Source: Polyangiaceae bacterium (GTDB lineage Bacteria; Myxococcota_A; Polyangia; Polyangiales; Polyangiaceae). From it: DNA of 64,000 nt. The stretch is from assembly GCA_020633235.1 (NCBI GenBank), contig JACKEA010000006.1:682001-746000 (forward strand). Reading direction: 5' to 3'. Positions 34,784 to 43,726 of the stretch are shown here, piece by piece. The notes below the pieces were generated by a model. That model was not told the DNA's origin. It saw nothing but the letters and a program-made list of their open reading frames with translations, and did not search any database. Position 1 is the stretch's first letter. Each line of letters begins with the position of its first letter. The position numbers and the translations under genes were made by a program.

Positions 34784-35932
34784 CGCCACCCGCTGTTCGT
34801 CGGGCGTGAACAGCTCCCCCAGCGCGGACGCACTCTCGCTGGCCGGTGGGATCCCTTGGATTTCCCGCACCGTTGCCGCGATGTCCGCCAGGTGTCGGGG
34901 CACGGGAGGGCTGACCCGGCCACGCGCTCGAATGCCGTAGCCGGCGGCGACCAGCCACACTCGGGACGACTCCGGAGCGTCCTCGCCGTGGCGAATGAAC
35001 TCCGCGGCCCGACCGTGGTCCGTCGTAACGAACAACGTGGTGCGGCGTCCTTCACCTCCGAGCTCGTCGAGAATGGTGGCAAGCTCACCGACCACGGAGT
35101 CCGCGTAGCTGAGCGCTCGCAGGTAGCTACGGTAGTCGTCTTTGTGCGCGTACTCGTCGGTCTCACCGAGACCCAGGAACATGAAGCGCGGCTTCTTCTG
35201 TTTCAGATAGCGGAGGGCGATCGCCGCGGTGGCGCGGTCACGGCGGAAGTCCGCATGGCCGGGGGAGGGGCCAGCCATTTCTCCCGCGTCCAAAAGCTCC
35301 GCGCTCTTGACGTCGTACTCCAGCAGCTCGCGATTTTCACCGCGCGTCCTGCCGGTGGACACGATGAGCTTTTCCGGGTGGGTTGCGGCCGCGTGGTTGA
35401 TGCCCTGCCAGGAGGAGATCACGGCCACCTGCTCCGGAGCGACGCCGGGCAGAGAAGCGATGTCGTCCGCCACCGTGTGCCACTTGGTTCGCGAGCAGTC
35501 GTTGTTCGTGCAGCCCGTCGGGCGCACGCCGGAGAGCATCTCCATGTAGCCGGGGAGGGACACGAAGTTCGGCCCGCTGGCGTAGATGTTGGTGATGGCC
35601 GCGCCGCCTCCATCGATGATGGTGTGGAGGTTCGGCATCAGCTCCCGAGGGGCGAGGATCTCGCTCTCGGACAGGCCCTTCTCTGCGGCCAAGTCGCGCT
35701 CCACGCCGAGAAACACGTCCTCCCAGCGCACGCCGTCGATGGCCATCACCACCACGGTGGACTCGCGGCCGTCCTCCCTATCCTGCAAAAGGCCCAGCTT
35801 CGCGGCGCCGCTGCTCGTCGGGTGAGCGGAAGCTCGTGTGCGGTTGTTCGCGCAGCTGGTCCAAGCCATCAGGCTCGTCAGCAGCAGCGCGCGAAGGACG
35901 ACTCTCGGTGCTCTCGCTGTTCGTGTCTTCAC
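34769..35932 (-). CDS. exported alkaline-phosphatase/sulfatase-superfamily phosphatase
   Basis: 387 residues with an N-terminal export signal and a likely lipobox (MAWTSC). Superfamily landmarks: VVVMAIDGVRWEDVF (metal aspartate), SLPGYMEMLSG in the nucleophile region, LGLGETDEYAHKDDY (metal ligands) and FVTTDHGRAAEF (DHG metal site). It should hydrolyse phosphate or sulfate esters outside the inner membrane. GTG start at 35932; a Pho-box-like repeat 69 bases upstream on the same strand suggests phosphate-starvation control. It diverges from the phosphatase gene at 36099 and heads a possible operon with DUF2252, porin, LTD and EAL genes. Confidence 0.8.
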   Translation of the reverse strand: MKTRTARAPRVVLRALLLTSLMAWTSCANNRTRASAHPTSSGAAKLGLLQDREDGRESTVVVMAIDGVRWEDVFLGVERDLAAEKGLSESEILAPRELMPNLHTIIDGGGAAITNIYASGPNFVSLPGYMEMLSGVRPTGCTNNDCSRTKWHTVADDIASLPGVAPEQVAVISSWQGINHAAATHPEKLIVSTGRTRGENRELLEYDVKSAELLDAGEMAGPSPGHADFRRDRATAAIALRYLKQKKPRFMFLGLGETDEYAHKDDYRSYLRALSYADSVVGELATILDELGGEGRRTTLFVTTDHGRAAEFIRHGEDAPESSRVWLVAAGYGIRARGRVSPPVPRHLADIAATVREIQGIPPASESASALGELFTPDEQRVAVTVP

Positions 35933-36000
35933 GAGTGCAAAAGCTCACACGTCCATGTGTCGAGGATCGCTCTGGAAAGCGTCGCCGGCGCAACTTGCGA

Positions 36001-36018
36001 GTGACGTGTGCGTGGCGT
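36001..36018 (-). promoter_or_regulatory. Pho-box-like site for the minus-strand phosphatase
   Basis: Read on the minus strand: ACGCCAC-GCAC-ACGTCAC, a 7-4-7 direct repeat whose second half matches the other sites exactly. It lies 69 bases upstream of the GTG start of the phosphatase gene. Confidence 0.5.
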
Positions 36019-36057
36019 GCAGCATCGTCACCGATGCGTGACGGCGACGTTCTCCAT

Positions 36058-36075
36058 GCATCACACCGTCGTCAC
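36058..36075 (+). promoter_or_regulatory. Pho-box-like site for the plus-strand phosphatase
   Basis: GCATCAC-ACCG-TCGTCAC, 7-4-7 direct repeat ending 23 bases before the ATG of the PafA-like gene. Confidence 0.6.
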
Positions 36076-36098
36076 GCGTGGACGCTACGAGAGCGGAC

Positions 36099-37721
36099 AT
36101 GTCGATTCGAAGAGCTCTCGCGCTGGTTGCGATCGCGACGGTGGGTTGCGCGTCCCTGTCGAGCACGGATCCCGTGGTGAGTCCGAAGCGCGAGGTGCCG
36201 CGGCCAGCCGACAAGCCTCAGATCGTGATCGCGGTGACCATCGACCAACTGGGCAGCTGGGTGCTGGACCGGCACCTGTCGCGGCTGGACGCGGACGGGG
36301 CGATCCGCACCGCCATTGCTCAGGGTACGTACCACCACCGCGTGGCGTATCCGTACGCGTCCACCTACACGGCGCCGGGTCATGCAGCAATCCATACCGG
36401 AGCCGCGCCCTACCAGAGCGAGATCCTGTCCAACGAGCGCTTCGACCCGGAGCGGGGCGAGGTGGCCTGGGTGGACGACGCTGCCTATCCGCTCTTGGGA
36501 GACGAGAAGCACTCCGCGAGCCCGCGGGTCCTCGCCGTTCCCACCGTGGGGGACGCATTGAAGACCGCCACGGCAGGACGCGCACTGGTGCTGTCCGTCT
36601 CCTTGAAGGACCGCGCGGCGGTGCTGAGCGGCGGCAAGCACGCGGATCTGGCGCTGTTCTACGACTCGAGCATTCCGGGCTTCACCACCTCGAAGTACTA
36701 CGCGAAAGAGCGTCCGCCCTGCGTGACGCAGTCCGAGCGCGCCCAGCCCCTCGATACGTTGCTCGCACCCTGGACCGCACCGAAGAACGTTTCAGGGCTC
36801 GACGCGCAGGAGGGCGAAGGCTCCTGGAAGGGCTGGACAGCGAGCTTTCCCCACGACCCCCGAGAGTCCAGCGCGCCTTACTCGGTGATCAAGGCCACCC
36901 CCGCGATGACAGATTGGATGGTGGAGCTGGCGAGCACCTGCGCGGACGACATGGGTCTCGGCAAGGACGACGTGCCGGACCTGCTCGCCCTCAGCATTTC
37001 CGGAACGGACTACGCCGGGCACGTGTTCGGCCCCGAGTCTTGGGAGTACGTCGACAATCTGGTTCGAGCCGACCGCGCGGTGGGGCGCTTGATTCGCCAC
37101 TTTCAGCGACGCGCGCGCGTGTCGGTGCTGATCACCTCCGATCACGGCGTGACGCCCCTGCCGGAGACGTCGCTGGCGGAGGGTCGACCTGGTGGGCGCT
37201 TGATGCCGAAGGAGCTCGTGGCTTCGCTGAACGCCGCGGTGTCGGATCGCCTGGGTGCCGGCGAGTGGGTGACTGCGTTCGTGGCGCCGTTCGTGACTCT
37301 GGCGCCGGCTGCCGAGAAGCGTCGCTCCGAGGTGGTCGAAGCCGTGGTGGAAGCCGCGCGGGCGCTGCCGGGAGTGTACGGTGCCTTCGACGTGCTCGAC
37401 GCCGCACCGCTGCGTCAGAGCCGTGATCCCATCGAGCGCGCCGTGGGGCTGTCCATCGACGCCCGCCCGCCGGGCGACGTGTACCTGGTGCCGAGCCCCG
37501 GTTTCGTGGTGGATCCGGACCTGGCAGTGGGGCAGGGCACGAGCCACGGTGGGCCGTGGGCAACGGACCGCGAGGTGCCCGTGCTGTTCTTCGGTGCCGG
37601 CGTCGAAAAGAGCGTCAGCCACGAGACGCAGGACGCGCTCAGCACCGCGGCCACGATTGCGGCGCTATTGGCAGTGCCTGCGCCGAGCGGGGTGGCGCTG
37701 CCCGGAGTTTCCGCGCCGTAG
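36099..37721 (+). CDS. PafA/PhoK-like alkaline phosphatase lipoprotein
   Basis: 540 residues. Lipoprotein signal (ALVAIATVGC). The catalytic region reads IAVTIDQLGSW (metal Asp) and TYTAPGHAAIHTG, where PafA-type enzymes have the nucleophilic threonine; later come LSISGTDYAGHVFGP and ITSDHGVTPLPE with the second metal site and a terminal metal His in GQGTSHGGPW. It should release phosphate from many phosphomonoesters in the periplasm or at the surface. ATG at 36099 has AGAG-rich upstream bases and starts the signal; a GTG at 36078 is less likely. A Pho-box-like repeat lies immediately upstream. Confidence 0.85.
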   Translation: MSIRRALALVAIATVGCASLSSTDPVVSPKREVPRPADKPQIVIAVTIDQLGSWVLDRHLSRLDADGAIRTAIAQGTYHHRVAYPYASTYTAPGHAAIHTGAAPYQSEILSNERFDPERGEVAWVDDAAYPLLGDEKHSASPRVLAVPTVGDALKTATAGRALVLSVSLKDRAAVLSGGKHADLALFYDSSIPGFTTSKYYAKERPPCVTQSERAQPLDTLLAPWTAPKNVSGLDAQEGEGSWKGWTASFPHDPRESSAPYSVIKATPAMTDWMVELASTCADDMGLGKDDVPDLLALSISGTDYAGHVFGPESWEYVDNLVRADRAVGRLIRHFQRRARVSVLITSDHGVTPLPETSLAEGRPGGRLMPKELVASLNAAVSDRLGAGEWVTAFVAPFVTLAPAAEKRRSEVVEAVVEAARALPGVYGAFDVLDAAPLRQSRDPIERAVGLSIDARPPGDVYLVPSPGFVVDPDLAVGQGTSHGGPWATDREVPVLFFGAGVEKSVSHETQDALSTAATIAALLAVPAPSGVALPGVSAP

Positions 37722-37724
37722 CGC

Positions 37725-38345
37725 TCAGCGCCCCAGGTCGACCACCACCGTCTGACTCTGCGACTTCACGATGAGCGGCATGTAGGTGAGCGTGAGTCCC
37801 TTTGCGGTAGTCGGGATCTCGAACGTGACGAACCCCTCTGCCTTCTCGCCCGACGAGAGGCGAAGAGATTTGAGGTCTGGGGTGCAGCCGCCGAACACGC
37901 TCGAGTAGGTGTAGCCACTGGAGTCCGTGACCTTGGCGTAGAACGGGTTGACCGGGACTTGGCGGCTACCCGTGGCCTCGATGTGGATTCGAACCCCGAG
38001 CTTGATGTTTCCCGGCTTCGGCTTGAAGTACTTGGGAACCTTGCACTCCTGCACGTCCGAAGCGGTCAGTGCGTAGTCGGGCAACTTGGCGGTCTCACCG
38101 ATGGCGACCTTGGTCGCCGGTTGGGAATCCTGATCGGGTGGCGCCTCGGCTTTTGCGACGGCTTGCGGTGCGGGCTCGGGACAATCGGGTTCCGGCGCTT
38201 CGGCTCGTTCTGCTTCCAGCTGTCGGATCCGCTGCTCCAGCTGGGCGATCCGCTGCTTCGAAGCGTCCGTTTGCCGGGCGCACCCGGTCGTGCATGCGAC
38301 CACAAGGGGAAGGCAGCCCCTTCCCACCCAGACGATCTGCCTCAT
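37725..38345 (-). CDS. lipoprotein with coiled coil and beta-sandwich domain
   Basis: 206 residues. Signal ending ACTTGC, a short coiled coil (ASKQRIAQLEQRIRQLEAERAE), a Pro/Glu spacer, then a beta-rich domain (GETAKLPDYALTASDVQEC, IKLGVRIHIEATGSRQVPVNPFYAKVTDSSGYTY, FVTFEIPTTAKGLTLTYMPL) with the look of a DUF4352-type telokin-like fold. Function unknown. It converges on the phosphatase gene with three bases between the stop codons. Confidence 0.72.
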   Translation of the reverse strand: MRQIVWVGRGCLPLVVACTTGCARQTDASKQRIAQLEQRIRQLEAERAEAPEPDCPEPAPQAVAKAEAPPDQDSQPATKVAIGETAKLPDYALTASDVQECKVPKYFKPKPGNIKLGVRIHIEATGSRQVPVNPFYAKVTDSSGYTYSSVFGGCTPDLKSLRLSSGEKAEGFVTFEIPTTAKGLTLTYMPLIVKSQSQTVVVDLGR

Positions 38346-38485
38346 GGGCCCTACTGTACTCGGAACTGGAGCAGCGAGGATCCCGCGTGGTTCCGCGCCG
38401 TGAAGAAAGAAATGTCTCTCCTCACACATTCGTGGGTGAGGGCTTGTTGGTTCGGCGCGATTCTCTCCACGTTTCGGCCATTGCG

Positions 38486-38794
38486 AAGGGCGAAGCGCAC
38501 AGTGGTCGCCTGCTGTGTCGATCACACAACGACCTCCACGTTCGGCAAACGTACGGCAGTGAAGTCATCGGCGAGAAGATCCAGCGCGCCGGATCAGCGC
38601 CGACTCGAGACGAAGTGCCGGACACGACTCCGGACGCCGAGGAGTAGTGTGGCAAGCTCCGCGTGGCGCTCACCAGCATGGGCTCCAAGAAGGCGGAATG
38701 CCGTCAGGTAGTCGCAGCGCTACGCCCGGAGGCCGCACGCTTGCCTTTGGACCAGCTCATTCGCGAGGCGCTGCTCCGACTCACGCCGCGCTGA
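38486..38794 (+). pseudogene. decayed C-terminal remnant of an HNH-endonuclease family gene
   Basis: Translated in frame, this stretch reads GEAHSGRLLCRSHND, later EVIGEKIQ, a TAG stop at 38645-38647, then LRVALTSMGSKKAE, LDQLIREALLRLTPR and TGA at 38792. It parallels the C-terminus of the gene at 39322-40631 (NGRLYCASHN, EYVEEKI, LLLALTSQGFKKAE, SREELLRRALALLVPR) in the same order. The N-terminal two thirds and the HNH histidines upstream are missing. So it is a remnant of a tandem paralogue, not a working gene. Confidence 0.75.
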
Positions 38795-39284
38795 GCCTTC
38801 GCTGGCGAATGTCGTTTCACGTTCCGAGCAGGGGGAACGCGGCGGACCTTTTCCGCGCTGGACCAACAATCCCATGCCAAGCGTTGGTCCCACCTCTACG
38901 GCCGCCGTGATCGCCCTTTGCACCCACTAGACCCCTGTTCACCTGGGTTGACCACAACAGACGCCACTCTGGAGAGAACGACTGACGGTCGCGCCGCCGT
39001 TGCCGCGCGTCGTTCGAGGGCGGGCGCGCGCGGCCTTGTGAGCCAAGCGACCGGAAGAGCGCAACACGAGACGAGCGCGAACGGACGACAGAAATCGACA
39101 CCGCGAAAGCGAACTATGTTGACGAGCTTGCGGACGCTCCGCGCTCTCATTTCGCCGATCTGGTTCGCACAGCGCCTGCACAGCGCATGTGTGCCCAGTG
39201 GTGGCGAGTTCGAAACGAAATCGATCTTCGAAGTGTCCGCGCGCTCGAAAGCGCAGCCAGGGGGCGCTGAAGAAGGCGAAATTT
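38795..39284. other. 490-base stretch without a recognised gene
   Basis: No reading frame here has a convincing product. Base composition is less extreme than in flanking genes. It contains one copy of the ACCAACAAnnnnATGCC-like motif (38862-38878). It lies between the HNH remnant and the second, broken HNH copy and may be degraded coding DNA. Confidence 0.4.
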
Positions 39285-39313
39285 CCCGTGGTATGCCGGA
39301 AGGAAACCACGGG
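39285..39313. repeat. hairpin just upstream of the broken HNH gene
   Basis: CCCGTGGT and ACCACGGG form a perfect 8-bp stem around a 13-base loop. The 3' arm ends nine bases before the ATG at 39322 and takes in most of the ribosome-binding region, so it could limit translation. Confidence 0.4.
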
Positions 39314-39321
39314 GGTTCATC

Positions 39322-40631
39322 ATGTCATCGTCCAAAGCCATTTCCGTAGAGCTGTCTGCCACCGAGCGCACTGCGCTCTCCGCACTTCAAGACCTCTCCA
39401 ATCGCGATCTCTGGTCCAGCGCGGTCGTTGCCAACGCCGGGCGGCGCAAAGCGATCGCGCACTTGGTCGCGCACCTCGCCGAAATCGACCGACGTGGTGT
39501 TGGAGGAGGCAACCGGTTGGAATGGTCGCGGCACGGGGTTGGGCCCCCGTGCGGGGTGTGGGGCGCAGCCCCACCGAGAATGCCGGCGGGGCCGGCGCCG
39601 ACTGGCATCGAATGAGCACAGGCGCGGGGCGCTGTCGGTCTGGACACGTAATTCAAGCCTACTCCTCCATGTACGACTTCTGCGTGCGTGGCCTGGGGAT
39701 GAGCGAGGGCACGGCGTATCGGAGCATCGCCGGGGCGCGGGCAGCGCTGTCGTTTCCGGTGGTGCTTTCGCTACTTGCTAGCGGAGATTTGCACCTTTCC
39801 GGGCTTTCGCTCTTGGCTCCGCGACTCACGCAGGACAATCACACTGCGCTGCTGGGAGAAGCCGCCGGCAAGACCAGCGCGGGGATTCGCGTCGTGCTCG
39901 CGCGCTGGTTCCCGAAGCCCGACGTCCCGGACCGGGTCGAGCCCAGAGCAGGGAAGGGGTCGCGGGCCGGCGTGGAGCCGCTCTCGGAAGGGCGCTTCGA
40001 GGTGCATTTCAGCGCCGGAGAGAGCCTGAAAGCGAAGCTCGAGCACGCCCAGAATCTGCTGAGCCACGTGAGCCGGGAGCTGGAGGTCGTGGTCGAGCGG
40101 GCGCTCGATGCGCTGATTCGCGAGCTGGAGAACAAGCGCTGGGGCGTTACGGACAAGCCGCGCCGCTCCCGCGGAACGAAGCCGGGCGAGCCCGGCCGTG
40201 CAGCCCGGCGCGAGGTGTACGAGCGCGACGGTGCCCAGTGCTGCTTCGTGTCGGAGTCCGGGGTGCGCTGCACGGCGACGGCGTTTCTCCAGTACGACCA
40301 CATCGAAGCCACCGGCATCGGTGGTGGCGATGGATCCTCCAATGGTCGGCTGTACTGCGCCAGCCACAATTTGAATGCGGCCAAGAAGACCTTCGGTCGC
40401 GAGTACGTCGAAGAGAAGATTCGCCTTCGTCAGCGAAGGCATTCAGAGGCTGAGGACGCCGAGTCGCGGGAGAAGCAAGACAAGCTCCTCCTGGCGCTCA
40501 CGAGCCAAGGCTTCAAGAAGGCCGAAGCCAAGAAGGCGACGGAAACGCTCGCTCGAGAAGCGCGCACCCTCTCGCGAGAAGAGCTGCTTCGGCGCGCCCT
40601 GGCGCTGCTCGTTCCGCGATCGGCGGGCTGA
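39322..40631 (+). pseudogene. HNH-endonuclease family gene split by a frame-breaking insertion
   Basis: The first part (ATG 39322, MSSSKAISVEL up to AHLVAHLAEIDRR near 39500) matches the N-terminus of the DUF222-like HNH proteins common in myxobacteria. The rest (from YSSMYDFCVRGLGMSEGTAYR near 39660 to the stop at 40629) continues the same protein in a different frame and ends with the HNH nuclease: VYERDGAQCCF, QYDHIEA, NGRLYCASHN. Between them about 145 bases of unrelated DNA hold a palindrome and stop codons. An internal start at Met 39669 or a nearby codon could still express the C-terminal nuclease; intact function is doubtful. Confidence 0.7.
39558..39574. repeat. palindrome inside the insertion that breaks the HNH gene
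   Basis: GTGGGGC-GCA-GCCCCAC forms a 7-bp stem with a three-base loop, preceded by another G/C-rich inverted stretch (GGGCCCCC). It resembles small dispersed palindromic (REP- or MITE-like) elements of GC-rich genomes, but no second copy was found in this window. Confidence 0.5.
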
Positions 40632-40755
40632 TTCCGCGCCGAATCGACAAGCCACCCGACAAAGAGATCGTCGTTGAGCCGCCGCTTTGCGAGAGAGGAC
40701 CAACTCAGGTGAGCACTGGGGTTAGGATGTGAGGAGAGGCAAGAAAGAAGACGCG

Positions 40756-41436
40756 TTAGGCCTTGGCCGGCTCGCTCTTCTTCATGATCTTGTTGCTCAC
40801 CAGCACGTAGACCACGAACACCACCAGGCATGCCGGGATGATGTAGATGAGGTCGTGCTTCACCATGGCCTTGCCCTGGTGCACGAGGTCCGCGTAGCTC
40901 ATCGCGGCGGTGCTCTTGCCGAGATAGAAGCCGATGCCGGTGAGAATGGTGACCCAGATACCAGCGCCAAGCCCCGTCCACAGCGAGAAGCTCTTGATGG
41001 GCATGCGCGAGATCCCCGCGGGAATGCTGATCAGCTGACGAATCGCGGGCAGCAGGCGGCACACGAAGGTGGCGCCGGCGCCGTACTTGCGGAAGACCTC
41101 TTCGGCGCGCTCGAGCTTCGCTTTCGGAAGCAGGAAGTACTTGCCGTACTTCTCCAGGAACGGCGTGCCGAGCCAGCTGAACAGGTAGTAGTTCACGAAG
41201 GCGCCGACCAGCGATCCACCGACGCCGGCGAGCACCGCCACTGCGGCGTCGCCCATGGGGGAGCCGAGCGTCAGCTCGCCGCGGGCAGCGAGGAAGCCGG
41301 CCGGGATCATCACCACTTCACTGGGGAAGGGGATGAAGGAGCTCTCCACCGCCATGAACAGGAGGATGAGCAAGAAGCCCCAGGTGGGCGCATGAGCGGC
41401 GGCCGTCTCGATGTACTGGATCAGAGCGTCGGTCAT
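40756..41436 (-). CDS. DedA-family (SNARE-associated) membrane protein
   Basis: 226 residues. DedA/VTT landmarks: ESSFIPFPSEVVMIPAGFLAARGE near the N-terminus, LVGAFVNYYLFSWLGTPFLEKYGKY, and FVCRLLPAIRQLISIPAGISRMP, the conserved F-x-R-x(3)-P-x-R-x(3)-G-like block. DedA proteins are inner-membrane transporters or scramblases linked to membrane lipid recycling and envelope homeostasis. ATG at 41436. It diverges from the phoU gene at 41601. Confidence 0.88.
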   Translation of the reverse strand: MTDALIQYIETAAAHAPTWGFLLILLFMAVESSFIPFPSEVVMIPAGFLAARGELTLGSPMGDAAVAVLAGVGGSLVGAFVNYYLFSWLGTPFLEKYGKYFLLPKAKLERAEEVFRKYGAGATFVCRLLPAIRQLISIPAGISRMPIKSFSLWTGLGAGIWVTILTGIGFYLGKSTAAMSYADLVHQGKAMVKHDLIYIIPACLVVFVVYVLVSNKIMKKSEPAKA

Positions 41437-41554
41437 TGGGTCGCGGGGGCGTAGCGCAGCCACAGCGGGAAGTCGAAAGAAGCGATGTGTCACAAAGTAT
41501 CACGAGCAGCTTGTCGTTACGCCGCGGAACCTCATTTCCCGAGAGTTTCCGCGG

Positions 41555-41572
41555 TCGTCATCCGGTCGTCAC
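41555..41572 (+). promoter_or_regulatory. Pho-box-like site upstream of the detached phoU
   Basis: TCGTCAT-CCGG-TCGTCAC, a 7-4-7 direct repeat ending 28 bases before the ATG of phoU. Confidence 0.65.
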
Positions 41573-41600
41573 GCCGCCCGCCCATACTGCTCAGCCCGAC

Positions 41601-42296
41601 ATGGAGCCGTCCCACCCGGATCCACACTACGCCGCCGAGCTGTTCGAGCTGCGGGAAGGCGTGCTCCTCATGGGAGCGCGGGTGGAGGAAATGCTGTCGG
41701 CGAGCTGGCGGGCGTTTCACACGCGCGATTCGCTCCTCGCCCAGCGCACCGCCAAGAACGACTCGCAGGTGGATCGCCTCGAGGTGGAGCTCGACGAGCG
41801 CTGTCTTCGGGTCCTCGCTCGCTGGAAGCCCGTTGCTTCCGATCTGCGCTTCGTGACCGCGGTGCTGAAGCTGGTGACCAACCTGGAGCGAATGGGCGAT
41901 CTGGCGGAGAGCATTTGTCGGCGGACACTGCAGCTCAACAGCCTGCCGCCGGTGGCTACGGCGGCACCTCTGGTGACGATGGCGGAGACGGCGTTCCAAA
42001 TGGTGGCGGACTCCCTGGACGCTTTCTCGCGACAGGACGCGGCCCGGGCCGGCGCGGTGATCGGGAAAGATCGCATCGTGGACGCCTGCTATGCCCAGAG
42101 CTTTCCCGCACTGCTCACGCTGATGGCCAAGGACGCAACACGGATCCCGGTGGCGACCGCGCTGTCGGACGTGGCGAAGTCTCTCGAGCGGATCGCGGAC
42201 CAAGCCACGAACGTCGCCGAGTTGGTCGTGTTCATCGTGGACGGCCGCCAGCTCAAGCACCTGGATCGCGCGCGCGACGGCCTCGCCGCGAGCTGA
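41601..42296 (+). CDS. phoU: PhoU-family phosphate-signalling protein (first copy)
   Basis: 231 residues built of two three-helix PhoU repeats. Family motifs: LREGVLLMGARVEEML, ASDLRFVTAVLKLVTNLERMGDLAESI and, in the second repeat, ALSDVAKSLERIADQATNVAELVVFIV, with the E/D-x-x-R-x-x-D metal clusters intact. PhoU links Pst transport to PhoR and holds the regulon off when phosphate is plentiful. This copy is separate from the pst operon, has its own Pho-box-like repeat, and precedes the glucosyltransferase and phoB-phoR genes. Confidence 0.88.
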   Translation: MEPSHPDPHYAAELFELREGVLLMGARVEEMLSASWRAFHTRDSLLAQRTAKNDSQVDRLEVELDERCLRVLARWKPVASDLRFVTAVLKLVTNLERMGDLAESICRRTLQLNSLPPVATAAPLVTMAETAFQMVADSLDAFSRQDAARAGAVIGKDRIVDACYAQSFPALLTLMAKDATRIPVATALSDVAKSLERIADQATNVAELVVFIVDGRQLKHLDRARDGLAAS

Positions 42297-42413
42297 TCGT
42301 TTCGTCGCTGACACCCCGCCGCCACGCGCGTAGTCGGAGTTTTCAGCGATGTCGCGGGGGCGTGGCTCCGGTGACAACCAGCGCTGCGAGCATGGCGGCA
42401 GGGAAAAAAAGCC

Positions 42414-43598
42414 ATGCTCCATGCCGCATTCGTCGTGGTCATCGCGGGAGCTTCCTTTTCCGTGCTGGCCCTGCTCGTGACTCGGGTTGCCGTGCTTCGG
42501 GTGCTTCGCCGCAAGCCCGAGCGGCGCGTCACCCCGGCGATCTCCGTGCTGAAACCCGTGAAGGGGTTGGACGAGGGCTTGTTCGAGAATCTCGCCTCCC
42601 TCGCTCGTCAGGACTACCCCGACTTCGAGGTCCTGATCGGCGCCGAGAGCCCCGACGACCCCGCCCTGGCCATCGCTCACCAGGTTCGTAGGGAGTTCCC
42701 GGCGGTGCGCATTCGAGTGATCAGTGGGGCGCCCGCGTTGGGGGAAAACCCCAAGGTGAACAATCTGGCAATGCTGGCGCGCCACGCCGAGCACGACTGG
42801 ATCTTGGTGAGCGACTCCAACGTGCGGGTCGAGCCCGACTACCTCTCCGCCATGGCCGCCGAGACGGCGGATCCGAAGGTGGCGCTGGTTTCCTCGGTGC
42901 TGGCCGGCAACGGCGAGCGAAGCTTGGGGGCCCTGCTCGAGAACCTGCACCTGTCGTCTTTCGTGGCGCCTAGCGTGTGTGGCGCGGAGGTGATCGCGAA
43001 TCACCCGTGCGTGGTGGGCAAGTCCATGCTGATCCTCCGGGAGGCGCTGGAGGCGCAGGGCGGCTTTCGCTCCGTGGCCAACGTGCTCGCCGAGGACTAC
43101 CTCCTGGGGCAGCGATTTCACCGAGCGGGACATCGCGTGGCCCTTTCGCCTCACGTGGTCACCACCTTGAACGCCGAACGCAGCGTCCGGGACTTCCTCG
43201 CACGGCACCTGCGCTGGAGTCAGATGCGACGTCGCATCAATCCCGTCGCCTATGCCCTGGAGCCGCTTTCGCTGCCGACGCCGTGGTGGCTGTTGGCCCT
43301 GCTCCTGTCGACCTTCGAGCCCGCCGGAGCAACGTTCGCGGTGGGAGTCGCGGCACTGCTCGCGACCTTGGTCACGCTCGCTGCGGACGCCGTGTGTGCG
43401 CGGCAGTTGCGGGGACAGTGGGTCGACCCAGTGGACCTCGCGTGGCTGCCGGTGAAAGACCTGATGATTGTCGGGGTCTGGTCCCTGGCGCTGGTGAAGA
43501 AGACGGTGTGCTGGCGCGGCAAGCTGATGCGGATCGGAGCTGGATCGGAGCTGACACCGCTACCCGCCGAGGCGGCGCCGGCAGCGGAGGTCGCGTGA
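42414..43598 (+). CDS. ceramide-glucosyltransferase-like (GT21) membrane glycosyltransferase
   Basis: 394 residues. N-terminal membrane anchor, then a GT-A domain: ISVLKPVKGLDEGLFENL, DYPDFEVLIGAES, ENPKVNNL, DWILVSDSNVRVEPDYL (D1/D2 motif), D3 in LAEDYLLGQRF and the acceptor motif RHLRWSQMRRRI, i.e. the (Q/R)xxRW-type block of GT21; C-terminal hydrophobic helices follow. Known family role: transfer of glucose from UDP-glucose to ceramide or hopanoid-like lipids. ATG at 42414 follows GGCAGGGA. It lies between phoU and phoB-phoR, so phosphate-starvation control is plausible; the acceptor lipid is inferred. Confidence 0.8.
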   Translation: MLHAAFVVVIAGASFSVLALLVTRVAVLRVLRRKPERRVTPAISVLKPVKGLDEGLFENLASLARQDYPDFEVLIGAESPDDPALAIAHQVRREFPAVRIRVISGAPALGENPKVNNLAMLARHAEHDWILVSDSNVRVEPDYLSAMAAETADPKVALVSSVLAGNGERSLGALLENLHLSSFVAPSVCGAEVIANHPCVVGKSMLILREALEAQGGFRSVANVLAEDYLLGQRFHRAGHRVALSPHVVTTLNAERSVRDFLARHLRWSQMRRRINPVAYALEPLSLPTPWWLLALLLSTFEPAGATFAVGVAALLATLVTLAADAVCARQLRGQWVDPVDLAWLPVKDLMIVGVWSLALVKKTVCWRGKLMRIGAGSELTPLPAEAAPAAEVA

Positions 43599-43680
43599 CG
43601 GCGTTTTCTTCCCGAATCTCGGAGATCGAGCCCGGGGCGTCGCTCTCGCTCGGACGCTGTGCTACCCACACGTTCAGCGG

Positions 43681-43698
43681 ACGTCACGTGCCTGTCAC
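43681..43698 (+). promoter_or_regulatory. Pho-box-like site upstream of phoB-phoR
   Basis: ACGTCAC-GTGC-CTGTCAC, a 7-4-7 direct repeat ending 28 bases before the phoB ATG. The second half is the canonical CTGTCA[T/C] half-site. Confidence 0.75.
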
Positions 43699-43726
43699 AT
43701 GCGGGGGTTACGTCCCAGGACGAGCC

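Noticed and set aside
41481..41498. GTGTCAC-AAAG-TATCACG near the DedA start considered as a Pho box
   Set aside because: The TCAC elements are 10, not 11, bases apart and one half is poor; not counted among the Pho-like sites.
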